Shown here piece after piece: positions 52,033-60,468 of a DNA stretch of 64,000 bases (position 1 is the stretch's first letter; every line of letters starts with the position of its first letter). Below the pieces are notes generated by a model that was given only the letters and a program-made list of their open reading frames with translations, was not told where the DNA came from and ran no database searches. Position numbers and translations under genes: made by a program. The stretch is taken from the NCBI GenBank assembly GCA_947501935.1, contig CANMXU010000008.1, positions 1 to 64,000 of the forward strand, read 5' to 3'. Origin of the DNA: an uncultured Alteromonadaceae bacterium (GTDB taxonomy: Bacteria > Pseudomonadota > Gammaproteobacteria > Enterobacterales > Alteromonadaceae).

Positions 52033-53823
52033 ATGAATTCAACTGACAACGCTCCTGTGAGCTTTGATGCTTTAGGCTTGCCTGAAACTTTATTATCTGC
52101 TGTAAAATCACTTGGTTTTGAATCATCAACTGCGATTCAAGCACAAACTATTCCGCCACTTTTAGCGGGTAAAGACGTTTTAGGTGAAGCACAAACCGGT
52201 ACTGGTAAAACAGCTGCTTTTGGTTTGCCAGCACTTGCAAAAATTGACGTTTCAATTAAAAAACCTCAATTAATGGTACTAGCACCAACACGTGAATTAG
52301 CAATGCAAGTTGCTGAAGCAATTGAATCTTTCGGTAAAAACATGAAAGGTTTACGTGTAGCTACATTATATGGTGGTCAATCTTACGGTCCGCAATTTCA
52401 ACAGTTAGAGCGTGGCGCTCAAGTAGTTGTTGGTACGCCGGGTCGTTTAATGGATCACTTGCGTCGTAAAAGCTTAAAATTATCTAACCTATCATTTTGT
52501 GTGCTCGATGAAGCTGATGAAATGTTAAATATGGGCTTTTTGGAAGACATTCAGTGGATCCTTGACCATATTCCAGAAACTACGCAAATGGCATTGTTCT
52601 CAGCAACTATGCCACCAGCTATTCGTAAAATAGCCAACAAGTTCTTAAAAGAGCCTGAGCATATTAAAATTGCTGCGGTTAAAAAAGCAAAAGCAAACAT
52701 TAAGCAATATGCATGGAAGGTAAGCGGCATTAGTAAAATGACTGCGTTAGAGCGTATTGCTGAAACGGTTGAATTTGATGCGATGATCATCTTCGTTCGT
52801 ACTCGAAATGATACTGTTGATGTTGCTGAAAAATTAGAGCGTGCTGGTTATCCTGCACTTGCCTTAAATGGTGATATGAACCAAGCTCAACGTGAACGTA
52901 CTATTGATCAAATGAAGTCTGGTAAGTCTTCAATTTTGGTTGCTACCGACGTTGTTGCTCGTGGTTTAGATATTCCTCGTATTTCTTTAGTTATTAACTA
53001 CGACTTACCTGGTGACAACGAAGCTTATGTACACCGTATTGGTCGTACAGGTCGAGCTGGCCGTGCAGGTACTTCAATTTCTTTCTGTCGTCCTCGTGAA
53101 ATGTACTCAATTCGTCATTATGAGCGTTTAACCTCAGGTACAGTAGAAAACTACGAATTACCAAACATTCAAGAAATTGGTAAAGCGCGTGTTGAACGCA
53201 CTCGTACTGAAATGGCCGCTGTTGTTGCTGACAGAGATTTAGCGGCAATGCGTGAAATTGTTGAAGCTATGGCTAACGAGTCTGATATTTCAATGATAGA
53301 TTTAGCAGCAGCATTATTGTTCCAAAAACAATTAAAGCAGCCGTTACAACCAAAAGAAGATCCAAAACCTCGTCGTGAAACACGTGAGCGCAACGATCGT
53401 AATGACCGTGGTGATCGTAATGATAGAGGTCGTCGTGATGCTCGTGGTGAAGGTCGCGGTAATCGCGGTGGTCGTGATAATAGTGAACGTGCTCCTCGTA
53501 AGCCTAAAGCAACAAGAAGTGATGTTGATTGGCAGACTTATCGTCTAGAAGTAGGTAAAGAGCATGGCGCTCGTCCAGGTGATATTGTTGGTGCTATAGC
53601 TAACGAAATTTCATTAGACAGCAGCTACATTGGTGCAATTAACTTGCATGATAAACATAGCTTTGTACAGTTACCAAAAGGTATGCCTGACAAGTCGTTT
53701 AACCAATTAAAGCGTGTTCGTGTTCGTCGTCAAGCACTAGAAATTACTGTTTCACAAGAAGCAGCTAGTTCAGCCCGTGCCTCACGCAATACTGACCGTA
53801 ACAATGATAAACGTGCTAACTAA
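52033..53823 (+). CDS. deaD: DEAD-box RNA helicase DeaD (CsdA)
   Basis: 596 residues with the ATG at 52033. Two RecA domains carry the Q motif (FESSTAIQAQTIP), Walker A (AQTGTGKTAAFG), DEAD (LDEADEML), SAT and HRIGRTGRAGRAG. The C-terminal RNA-binding domain of the DbpA/CsdA type (DIVGAIANEISLDSSYIGAIN) follows an Arg/Gly/Asp-rich linker (about 455-500). It remodels RNA and assists 50S assembly in the cold. The start after a long leader fits cold regulation. A terminator follows. Confidence 0.95.
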   Translation: MNSTDNAPVSFDALGLPETLLSAVKSLGFESSTAIQAQTIPPLLAGKDVLGEAQTGTGKTAAFGLPALAKIDVSIKKPQLMVLAPTRELAMQVAEAIESFGKNMKGLRVATLYGGQSYGPQFQQLERGAQVVVGTPGRLMDHLRRKSLKLSNLSFCVLDEADEMLNMGFLEDIQWILDHIPETTQMALFSATMPPAIRKIANKFLKEPEHIKIAAVKKAKANIKQYAWKVSGISKMTALERIAETVEFDAMIIFVRTRNDTVDVAEKLERAGYPALALNGDMNQAQRERTIDQMKSGKSSILVATDVVARGLDIPRISLVINYDLPGDNEAYVHRIGRTGRAGRAGTSISFCRPREMYSIRHYERLTSGTVENYELPNIQEIGKARVERTRTEMAAVVADRDLAAMREIVEAMANESDISMIDLAAALLFQKQLKQPLQPKEDPKPRRETRERNDRNDRGDRNDRGRRDARGEGRGNRGGRDNSERAPRKPKATRSDVDWQTYRLEVGKEHGARPGDIVGAIANEISLDSSYIGAINLHDKHSFVQLPKGMPDKSFNQLKRVRVRRQALEITVSQEAASSARASRNTDRNNDKRAN

Positions 53824-53867
53824 TTAGTTAGTATGTCCCGTCCTGAAATAGGTTGACGGTTTTAATG

Positions 53868-53892
53868 AAAGGCGCTTGTTAGCGCCTTTTTT
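53868..53892 (+). terminator. Terminator of deaD
   Basis: AAAGGCGCT pairs with AGCGCCTTT around TGTT, followed by a further T-run. Confidence 0.92.
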
Positions 53893-54064
53893 ATTGCCGC
53901 TCATTTATTTATGAGCTAAATGAACAGATTTAACTTTTAGATTTAACTTTTAGATCTAATGATTTAACCCGAGTTGAGTTTGATTAGGTTGTTAGTAACG
54001 CAGTATAGGTTAATTTAAACAAGCAAGATTGGTTTAGTTCTTATGGCAGGTGAAATACCAAGAT

Positions 54065-54093
54065 AAAAAAACCAGCGATGAACGCTGGTTTTT
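54065..54093 (-). terminator. Terminator of the carbonic anhydrase gene
   Basis: AAAAACCAGCG and CGCTGGTTTTT form a strong stem around ATGAA. It lies 26 bases after the minus-strand stop and has T-runs in both directions. Confidence 0.9.
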
Positions 54094-54118
54094 CATTGTA
54101 GAAGTTACTAAGGCTAAA

Positions 54119-54721
54119 CTAGCTTTTTTCTGAAATGGATACATTCAAGTCTTTTAAAATGCCATCATGTACGTTATATACGACTCCATGTATGGTTAAA
54201 TTTTGTTTTCTTTCCCAAGCGTCACGCAAAATAGTACTGTTGCTTACGTTGGCTACTTGTTCAATAACATTAAGTTCACATAACAGGTTCGCTTTCTCAG
54301 TTTCATCGCTTAATTGTTCTAATTTTTCTTTATGAAAACGATACACGTCTTTAATGTGTCTTAGCCAGTTATCAATTAAACCATGGCTTGTTGTCTCTAG
54401 TGCTGCTTGTATACCACCACAACGGTAGTGCCCACATACAATGATATGTTTAACTTCAAGTACATCAACCGCGAATTGAATAACCGACAAGCAATTTAAA
54501 TCAGTATGAATAACCTGGTTAGCAATGTTTCTATGAACAAATACCTCTCCCGGTAACATGCCTAATAAGTCGTTAGCTGGTACGCGTGAATCAGAACACC
54601 CTATCCACAGGTATTTCGGTTTTTGCTGTTCAGAAAGGTTTTTAAAAAAATCAGGGCTTTGTTTTTTTATTTGTTCGGCCCACTGCTGGTTATTATCAAA
54701 TAGGTGTTGGATAGATGACAT
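54119..54721 (-). CDS. can: Beta-class carbonic anhydrase
   Basis: 200 residues with the ATG at 54719-54721. An in-frame ATG eleven codons earlier is less likely because family members begin with MSSIQHLF-like sequence and GAG stands before the nearer start. Zinc ligands are visible: Cys and Asp in GCSDSRVPAN, and His and Cys in HYRCGG. It interconverts CO2 and bicarbonate in the cytoplasm, supplying bicarbonate for carboxylases. It is transcribed alone. Confidence 0.94.
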   Translation of the reverse strand: MSSIQHLFDNNQQWAEQIKKQSPDFFKNLSEQQKPKYLWIGCSDSRVPANDLLGMLPGEVFVHRNIANQVIHTDLNCLSVIQFAVDVLEVKHIIVCGHYRCGGIQAALETTSHGLIDNWLRHIKDVYRFHKEKLEQLSDETEKANLLCELNVIEQVANVSNSTILRDAWERKQNLTIHGVVYNVHDGILKDLNVSISEKS

Positions 54722-54903
54722 AAAGCGCTCAATAAAAGTGATAACTGGAGCCATTTTAGTGAGCTAAGTAATTAAGTAAAGGAAAAGCTGGTCTGAAGAG
54801 TTGGCTAAAAATTATTACGCGAAAAACAGCGCATGTTATATAATCCCCTCTGAGCGGTTATTTAACTCGTTTGTTTATAGAAAAACTTACTTAGGAGTAG
54901 GGA

Positions 54904-55182
54904 ATGGCGGTTGCTAGCGCAAGACATATTTTAGTTAAAACAGAAAAATTAGCGCAAGAATTAAAAGAAAAGTTAGCCAAAGGTGCTGATTTTGGTCAGC
55001 TTGCTAAAAAGCACTCAACTTGTCCTTCGAAAAAAAAAGGCGGAGACTTAGGTGAATTTAAACGTGGTCAAATGGTGAAAGCTTTTGATGATGTTGTTTT
55101 TAAAAAAGAATTACTAAAAGTGCATGGCCCAATTAAAACCCGTTTCGGTTACCATTTAATTCAGCCTATTTATCGTAGTTAA
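54904..55182 (+). CDS. ppiC: Parvulin-type peptidyl-prolyl isomerase
   Basis: 92 residues, a lone parvulin domain without a signal peptide, like E. coli PpiC. Family motifs are [10 protein letters not shown] at the start, the [24 protein letters not shown] core and the terminal [13 protein letters not shown]. It speeds cis-trans isomerisation at proline bonds in the cytoplasm. TAGGAGTAGGG stands before the ATG. Confidence 0.95.
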   Translation: MAVASARHILVKTEKLAQELKEKLAKGADFGQLAKKHSTCPSKKKGGDLGEFKRGQMVKAFDDVVFKKELLKVHGPIKTRFGYHLIQPIYRS

Positions 55183-55242
55183 AAGTTTATAAATATCATA
55201 GGAACTCCCTATAACATTATTATCCGACGGTTGAAGCTGAAA

Positions 55243-55428
55243 CTATGTTTTTGGCTTGCCATCTGCCTCTTGCTGTTCTTGCTCGTCTAATTGCTTATTG
55301 CGTTCTTTTATTTCTTTTAACTGCTCATCGCTTAAGTGAAATTTTTTCGCTGATTGTTTAAGTAATAAAATCCCACTAACTACCAGCCCTACAGAAAAAA
55401 CAATAATTACAATAACTAAAATAGACAT
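55243..55428 (-). CDS. Small single-helix membrane protein, DUF2897-like
   Basis: 61 residues. One N-terminal membrane helix (about 3-24, IVIIVFSVGLVVSGILLL) and a charged Glu/Gln/Lys coiled tail in the cytoplasm. This is the plan of the DUF2897 family of marine gammaproteobacteria, whose function is unknown. It is convergent with ppiC. Confidence 0.7.
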   Translation of the reverse strand: MSILVIVIIVFSVGLVVSGILLLKQSAKKFHLSDEQLKEIKERNKQLDEQEQQEADGKPKT

Positions 55429-55478
55429 AGATGTTCCTATTTTTCATCGGTATTCATTTAATATGTATTTAATTCTTA

Positions 55479-55623
55479 GGGTTTGTTGAACTTTCGATAT
55501 TGTTTGCCCCGCTTTACTCTTTGTTGAATAGTATTTGCTTAGAGTAATTAGGCTACATATTACTCGCCGCGATTAAAGTGCTTTATCTCGAACAAAATTT
55601 AACGACTAAAGTTCAACAGGCTC
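55479..55623. mobile_element. MITE-like element with terminal inverted repeats and TA duplication
   Basis: Sixteen-base ends, GGGTTTGTTGAACTTT at 55479-55494 and GAGCCTGTTGAACTTT read from the other strand at 55608-55623, match at 13 of 16 places. The 145-bp unit is flanked by TA on both sides (55477-55478 and 55624-55625). It also has an inner hairpin GAGTAAT/ATTACTC (55542-55548 and 55559-55565). It carries no transposase. A 38-codon open frame from a GTG at 55578 to a stop at 55692-55694 runs across its right end, so it could alternatively be a gene remnant. The rest of the gap 55429-55802 holds nothing else I can name. Confidence 0.5.
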
Positions 55624-55802
55624 TAGCATACCATGGCTATAAAAAAATTCGTGAGCAAGTTAATTATTTTCTAATCAAGACTAAAAAATGTTAGCAAATT
55701 GTAAGCTTTGCAGGTAGTTTAAGAAAAAGAGAATAGACGACTGTTAAGCTATTCTTTTTTAATAAAACATAATAATAACAACGCAACCTATCTGGAAAAC
55801 CT

Positions 55803-56969
55803 ATGCACAACCGCTTAAATATAAAATTGTTGTTTCCCTCTGCCGTTGTTGGCGGATTATTTATTCTTGCTTTAATTTTCTTTGGTGCTGAATTAAGTCG
55901 CACAGCCACTATCGTGACCTTATTAGTGATGCTGTTGGCGCAAACCGGAGCAAGCTTTATCGTTTCTGAAAAGCTTTTGTCAAAGCGGTTAGCGGACTTT
56001 AAGTCTTACCTTGATAAAGTAGTAAGCACTGAAGAAGCGCCAACGACACCTTTGCAAGATACTTACAATGATGACCTTGGCGGTATTATTAATGAACTTG
56101 GCGGCTTTATTGGTGACTTAAGTAATGTGGTTGCTGAAATTAGAGCTGAGTCTGACAGCTTACGTCACGGCTCAGAGTTATTAGCCAATCAAATGAAAGA
56201 GTCAGTTGGCTCGGTTGATGAGTCATCAAACCAAATTGAACAAATGGCGCATTCTATTGAACAGGTTGCTTCTACCTCAACTATTTTAACTGATAGTGCT
56301 TCTCAGGTCAGTGAAACTACTGGCCAAGTAATGACGATATTATCTCAAGGTCGTACTTCGTCAAGTACCAGTCAAAAAACTATCGAAGCCTTTGCTCAAG
56401 AGGTGAATAGCTTAGCGGGTGACTTAGCTTTGCTACAAGAAGAAAGTGCAAGAATTGGCTCGGTACTTGATGTTATTCGTGGCATTGCTGATCAAACTAA
56501 TTTACTGGCATTAAATGCGGCGATTGAAGCGGCTCGTGCTGGTGAACAAGGCCGTGGTTTTGCCGTGGTAGCCGATGAAGTAAGAGCACTGGCCCATAGA
56601 ACACAAGAATCGACAGTTGAAATTCAATCTATGGTTGAAGGCTTGCAAGAAAAGTCGACCAATGCGGTAAATGCCGTAGTTAAAGGACAAGAGTTAACTC
56701 AAGAAAGCTTATCGCATTCTCAAGAAGTTGTGGTCGCTTTAGAGAAAATTGGTGATGTTTTTACTGAGGTTGATAACTTAACTTCGCAAATAGCTGGCGG
56801 TACTGAAGACCAACAACGTTCAACAAGTTCTATTAACGAGAATATGGCTGCGGTTGTTTCATTAAGTAGAGAAATTAATCAAGGGCTTAGCTCTGTTGTT
56901 GAGCATGCTAATCAGCAGCAAGTAACCAGCGCTGAAGTGGATAGTTCGTTAAATAAAATTTGCGTTTAG
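55803..56969 (+). CDS. Methyl-accepting chemotaxis protein without periplasmic sensor
   Basis: 388 residues. Two membrane helices (about 13-29 and 34-55) are separated by only a few residues, so there is no periplasmic ligand domain. The cytoplasmic signalling coil follows, with the hairpin tip [37 protein letters not shown] that binds CheA and CheW. No HAMP domain is obvious. Such receptors usually sense internal or membrane conditions. Input unknown. Confidence 0.9.
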   Translation: MHNRLNIKLLFPSAVVGGLFILALIFFGAELSRTATIVTLLVMLLAQTGASFIVSEKLLSKRLADFKSYLDKVVSTEEAPTTPLQDTYNDDLGGIINELGGFIGDLSNVVAEIRAESDSLRHGSELLANQMKESVGSVDESSNQIEQMAHSIEQVASTSTILTDSASQVSETTGQVMTILSQGRTSSSTSQKTIEAFAQEVNSLAGDLALLQEESARIGSVLDVIRGIADQTNLLALNAAIEAARAGEQGRGFAVVADEVRALAHRTQESTVEIQSMVEGLQEKSTNAVNAVVKGQELTQESLSHSQEVVVALEKIGDVFTEVDNLTSQIAGGTEDQQRSTSSINENMAAVVSLSREINQGLSSVVEHANQQQVTSAEVDSSLNKICV

Positions 56970-57033
56970 CTGTGCTATGGTGCTCAAGCGCTAATAATAA
57001 AGCTAATTAAAACAGCTACCTTCACAGATCTTC

Positions 57034-57067
57034 AAAGCTTAGTGATTAAATTACTAAGCTTTTTTTA
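57034..57067 (+). terminator. Terminator after the chemotaxis receptor gene
   Basis: AAAGCTTAGT pairs with ACTAAGCTTT around a nine-base loop and is followed by a T-run. Confidence 0.9.
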
Positions 57068-57185
57068 TGGTTGAATAGCTTAGCTTGCTCCGTTTTATTG
57101 ATTAAAACTACTTTGATAGTTTCGCCTTTCTAACATGAGCAAGGTAATATGTCGGTTAGACCATTTAGCAAACGTACCATCACTT

Positions 57186-57599
57186 ATGTTTAAAATATCT
57201 AATCATGTCATGCTCAGCGAAAACGATGTTGAATTAACCGCGATTCGCGCGCAAGGGGCAGGTGGGCAAAATGTTAATAAAGTTTCATCAGCTATTCATT
57301 TACGCTTCGACATAAAAAACTGTTCATTATCTGATTTTTATAAAGAGCGTTTACTCGCTTTAAAAGACAGTCGAATTTCGAAAGATGGCGTGCTTATTAT
57401 TAAGGCGCAACAATATCGTACTCAAGAGAAAAACCGCGATGATGCCATAGCACGACTTATTGAATTAATTCAAACGGCGACAGTGGTGCAAAAAACACGA
57501 AAACCAACTAAGCCAAGTAAGTCAGCGAAAAGAAAACGTATGGACAGTAAAAATAAACGTTCACAAGTCAAAGGCTTAAGAGGTAAGGTCAGCCTGTAA
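57186..57599 (+). CDS. arfB: Alternative ribosome-rescue factor ArfB
   Basis: 137 residues with the ATG at 57186. An upstream ATG gives 17 extra residues unlike the family, while MFKISNHVMLSENDVELTAIRAQGAGGQNVNK aligns from the start with E. coli YaeJ. The GGQ motif (GAGGQNVNK) breaks peptidyl-tRNA bonds on stalled ribosomes, and the basic C-terminal tail (KPTKPSKSAKRKRMDSKNKR) enters the empty mRNA channel. Together with SmrB it gives this segment two ribosome-rescue proteins. Confidence 0.93.
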   Translation: MFKISNHVMLSENDVELTAIRAQGAGGQNVNKVSSAIHLRFDIKNCSLSDFYKERLLALKDSRISKDGVLIIKAQQYRTQEKNRDDAIARLIELIQTATVVQKTRKPTKPSKSAKRKRMDSKNKRSQVKGLRGKVSL

Positions 57600-57661
57600 G
57601 TATATGTGGTATTAGAGTATTAATTAAAAAGTTGTTGCTTGAAGCTAATACAGGCAGACAT

Positions 57662-57691
57662 AAAAAAGGTTAACTTAGAAAAGCTAACCTT
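57662..57691 (-). terminator. Terminator of the secreted cyclophilin gene
   Basis: On the minus strand AAGGTTAGCTT and AAGTTAACCTT pair (10 of 11) around TTCT and are followed by a T-run. It lies about 60 bases after the stop at 57749. Confidence 0.75.
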
Positions 57692-57748
57692 AATAGTCGC
57701 CTACCTTTGACTAGATATCTCATAACCAGCCTTAAAAGCTGAGTCAAA

Positions 57749-58687
57749 CTATCTTAATATCGTTTTTAAACGAACTAGCGCCAATGCAAATAATCCTAAA
57801 AAGCCAAACGAACCGCCTGAGCCACTACTTGGTTGCTCCCAGCGACTAGCATCTAATGGGTAGTAATCATCAGTGTCAAGGTGGCCATCGCCATCGTCGT
57901 CTGTATCAGCATTATTGCCAGTACCATCTCCGTCAGTGTCAAGCCATTCAGTTGAGTCAGTAGGGAAAGCGTCATTTGCGTTAGCAACTCCATCGTTATC
58001 AGTGTCTATTGTTGGAGTAGGGGTTAAACTGCTTGCACTATCTATTGAAGCATCTACAACCACGACTTGATAGATGGTGACAAAGTTATCAGAAAAAGGC
58101 TGCTCAAGGTTACTACAACCTTTTTCAGCAGCTTCATGCATTGGAATTTCACTAAAAGAGCTATAGGTACAAGTAGTTAAACCTGCTATTTGATCAATAA
58201 CGGTCATACCATCCCCAATCACTTCACCAAAAACGGTAAAGCCGCCATTTTGTAAGTCTAGATTGGCACTATTGTCTGCTAAATTGAAAAACCACTGGTT
58301 GGTAGCACTGTTAATATTATTAGCTGTTTTAGCCATGGCTATGGTTGCACGAACATTGGAATAAATTGGCTCGTTGATAATACTACTTTGTGTCGGTACA
58401 GCAGATAAAGACGATATATTATCAACAGTATCAACCTCAAAGCCTCCACCTTGAACGATAAAACCAGGGATACTACGATGAATTACCGAATTGTTATAAT
58501 TGCTTGCATTTGTATAGCTAAGAAAGTTTTCAACGGTAACAGGTGTGGTTTCATCATAAAGGTTTACTTGGAAATCACCTTGTGATGTTTGAAACTCTAC
58601 TATGGTCGCATAAGAAAAACTCGGTAATAAACAACTGGTGATTAATAATGCTGACGACGTTAAACGGTGAAAAATACGTTTGCTCAT
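57749..58687 (-). CDS. Secreted cyclophilin with calcium-type repeats and GlyGly-CTERM tail
   Basis: 312 residues. A signal peptide (to about residue 27) is followed by a cyclophilin-type isomerase domain (about 28-205: VIHRSIPGFIVQGGG, NQWFFNL, FTVFGEVIGDG). Then come Asp-rich thrombospondin type 3-like repeats (DTDNDGVANANDAFP, DTDGDGTGNNADTDDDGDG) that should bind calcium. It ends with SGSGGSFGFLGLFALALVRLK, a Gly-rich, hydrophobic, basic tail of the GlyGly-CTERM type, cut by rhombosortase and released through type II secretion. The isomerase motifs are typical of the PpiA group. Confidence 0.9.
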   Translation of the reverse strand: MSKRIFHRLTSSALLITSCLLPSFSYATIVEFQTSQGDFQVNLYDETTPVTVENFLSYTNASNYNNSVIHRSIPGFIVQGGGFEVDTVDNISSLSAVPTQSSIINEPIYSNVRATIAMAKTANNINSATNQWFFNLADNSANLDLQNGGFTVFGEVIGDGMTVIDQIAGLTTCTYSSFSEIPMHEAAEKGCSNLEQPFSDNFVTIYQVVVVDASIDSASSLTPTPTIDTDNDGVANANDAFPTDSTEWLDTDGDGTGNNADTDDDGDGHLDTDDYYPLDASRWEQPSSGSGGSFGFLGLFALALVRLKTILR

Positions 58688-58966
58688 AAAGCCTCATTTA
58701 ATGTGGTTGTGATTTTTTGTAATGGTTGGTGATAATAAGTATTCAGGCATAAAACAACAAGCCACCTGAGTAACTTATTTGTAAGGGCTGATTTTGTATT
58801 AATTACTTTACGAGCTTAATAAACACTAAAGGTTAATCGTTAAAAATTTCTGGGTCTTGGCAATAAGTAGCTAGGGTTAATAATTGCATCGCAGCTTAAC
58901 AGTTGAGACAATAACGCCTCTATTTAAATACCCTTTAATTTCGCTCACTTTTGGTAATATATTTTA

Positions 58967-59476
58967 ATGAAAAACGGCTATGTCAGTATTGGTTTAACTA
59001 ACCCTAAAAGTCCGAGTAATGTTGGAGCAGTAATGCGGGCTGCTGGTTGTTATCAAGCCGATGCGGTGTTTTATACCGGTCAGCGTTATGCTCGTGCTGC
59101 AAAATATAATACGGATACCAAAAATATTAGTAGTAAAATACCGTTACAGGCAGCTGATTCACTAATAGATGACTTACCCGAAAATACTAAAATTATTTGT
59201 GTTGATCTGGTGGAAGGCGCAATTGCTTTACCTGATTTCTCACATCCTGAGCGAGCACATTATATTTTTGGTCCCGAAGATGGCACCATTTGCCAAGAAG
59301 TTATTAATAAAGCCGATGCTGTTGTGTATGTACCAACGGTAGGTTGCATGAATTTAGCCGCTTCGGTAAATGTATTGTTGTATGACCGTTTAGCAAAAAT
59401 GGAGAAAATAACTGTCGGCGATGAATTGATCAAAAGAAGTCGTGACACAAATAACAAAGTAAAAGTAAAAAGCTAA
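58967..59476 (+). CDS. SpoU/TrmH-family RNA methyltransferase
   Basis: 169 residues, a bare SPOUT knot domain. The three motifs are visible: NPKSPSNVGAVMRAAGCY (motif 1), YIFGPEDGTI (motif 2) and VPTVGCMNLAASVNVLLYD (motif 3). It should 2'-O-methylate a ribose in tRNA or rRNA. It does not match TrmL or RlmB closely enough to name, so the target nucleotide is open. It ends about 320 bases before the cold-shock gene. Confidence 0.87.
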   Translation: MKNGYVSIGLTNPKSPSNVGAVMRAAGCYQADAVFYTGQRYARAAKYNTDTKNISSKIPLQAADSLIDDLPENTKIICVDLVEGAIALPDFSHPERAHYIFGPEDGTICQEVINKADAVVYVPTVGCMNLAASVNVLLYDRLAKMEKITVGDELIKRSRDTNNKVKVKS

Positions 59477-59604
59477 GTTTCTTTATTGTTAAAAATTAGT
59501 ACTTTAGTTTTTTTTGTTTAATATTATATTGCACTTAAGTTTAATAATGTTTTTGTTTGTGCTTTTGATATGAATTAATAGATTGATTGAATCTGGAAAA
59601 TAGC

Positions 59605-59632
59605 TTGACTCAAGAATGATTTGCTATACAAT
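59605..59632 (+). promoter_or_regulatory. Promoter of the cold-shock gene
   Basis: TTGACT (59605-59610) and TACAAT (59627-59632) are 16 bases apart, and an overlapping extended -10 reads TGCTATACA. The predicted start is near 59639, about 159 bases before the ATG. Confidence 0.6.
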
Positions 59633-59638
59633 TCGTAT

Positions 59639-59797
59639 CAGCTTGAAAGTACGACCTATATTTATGTATACCATTTCGATGTTTTTGTTAGTAACTCGTC
59701 CTGTTTTATAAGTAATAGCAACACTTCCAACACAATCGCCTAACTTGTCATTTGATAAGCGGCATAAATTACTCAATAAATGAAATAGGATATTATT
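59639..59797 (+). promoter_or_regulatory. Long 5' leader of the cold-shock mRNA
   Basis: The leader is about 159 bases, close to the length known for E. coli cspA, whose leader acts as an RNA thermometer. Near its 5' end TGAAAGTACGA (59644-59654) resembles the cold box. A ribosome site AGGAT lies about eight bases before the ATG. The 59477-59604 part upstream holds no gene I can see. Confidence 0.5.
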
Positions 59798-60007
59798 ATG
59801 TCTAATACAACTACTGGTACAGTAAAATGGTTTAACGAATCTAAAGGTTTTGGTTTCATCGAACAAGAATCTGGTCCTGACGTTTTCGCTCACTTCTCTG
59901 CAATTTCTGGCGACGGTTTCAAAACTTTAGCTGAAGGTCAAAAAGTACAGTTTACTGTTACTCAAGGCCAAAAAGGTCCTCAAGCAGAAAACATCGTAGC
60001 ACTTTAA
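59798..60007 (+). CDS. CspA-family cold-shock protein
   Basis: 69 residues, one cold-shock domain. RNA-binding motifs are both present: KGFGFI (RNP1) and DVFAHFSAI (RNP2). It binds single-stranded RNA and DNA and prevents mRNA folding, especially in the cold. Length and sequence fit CspA/CspD-type chaperones; the exact paralogue cannot be assigned. A long leader precedes and a terminator follows, so it is monocistronic. Confidence 0.95.
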   Translation: MSNTTTGTVKWFNESKGFGFIEQESGPDVFAHFSAISGDGFKTLAEGQKVQFTVTQGQKGPQAENIVAL

Positions 60008-60081
60008 TTTAAAGTTGCTCAAACGGTAAGTTTTAAGAAATTAAAATTTAGTCGTTTATTCATTAACTCGTTTAATGAATC

Positions 60082-60112
60082 AAAAGGGTAAGACAATGTC
60101 TTGCCCTTTTTT
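60082..60112 (+). terminator. Terminator of the cold-shock gene
   Basis: AAAAGGGTAAGACA and TGTCTTGCCCTTTT pair (one G-U) around a very short loop and are followed by T. Confidence 0.9.
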
Positions 60113-60468
60113 GATCCTATCTTAAAATCCCCATTAGTTCGTTATTGCCTATAACGATATTTTATTTTCAATAAAGCTATATTAATAATTGAGTGAAAAC
60201 CTAAGCCTTATATGAAGATCTTAAGTGTTTTCAATAGTATAAATCTTACTGGATATTTGTTGAATATAAAGGCAGTTACTGACGAGGTATCGCGTTTATG
60301 TAATGCACTGTAAAGCCCTTGTGGTATAGGGGTTAATCAGTATAATGGGCGAAAATTTACAAAGCATTCGAAAGGGTTTTCAGGCTAACTTACAGATTAA
60401 AGGGTCTATGACGACCGCGTACCAAGAAAATTTAGCCATAAGTTTCTATCGCACTACGTCTTTATAAC
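60113..60468 (+). other. Intergenic region before the 131-residue gene
   Basis: About 350 bases, AT-rich, with no gene-like frame. The only signal I see is the promoter at 60319-60346. An in-frame stop at 60439-60441 limits the following gene on its 5' side. Confidence 0.5.
60319..60346 (+). promoter_or_regulatory. Sigma-70 promoter for the 131-residue gene
   Basis: TTGTGG (60319-60324) and a perfect TATAAT (60341-60346) with a 16-base gap. The predicted start is near 60353, giving a leader of about 116 bases. Confidence 0.55.

Noticed and set aside
60311..60350. tRNA-like start (GCCCTTGTGGTATAGGGG)
   Set aside because: No anticodon arm, T-arm or matching acceptor strand follows; the stretch is better read as a promoter.
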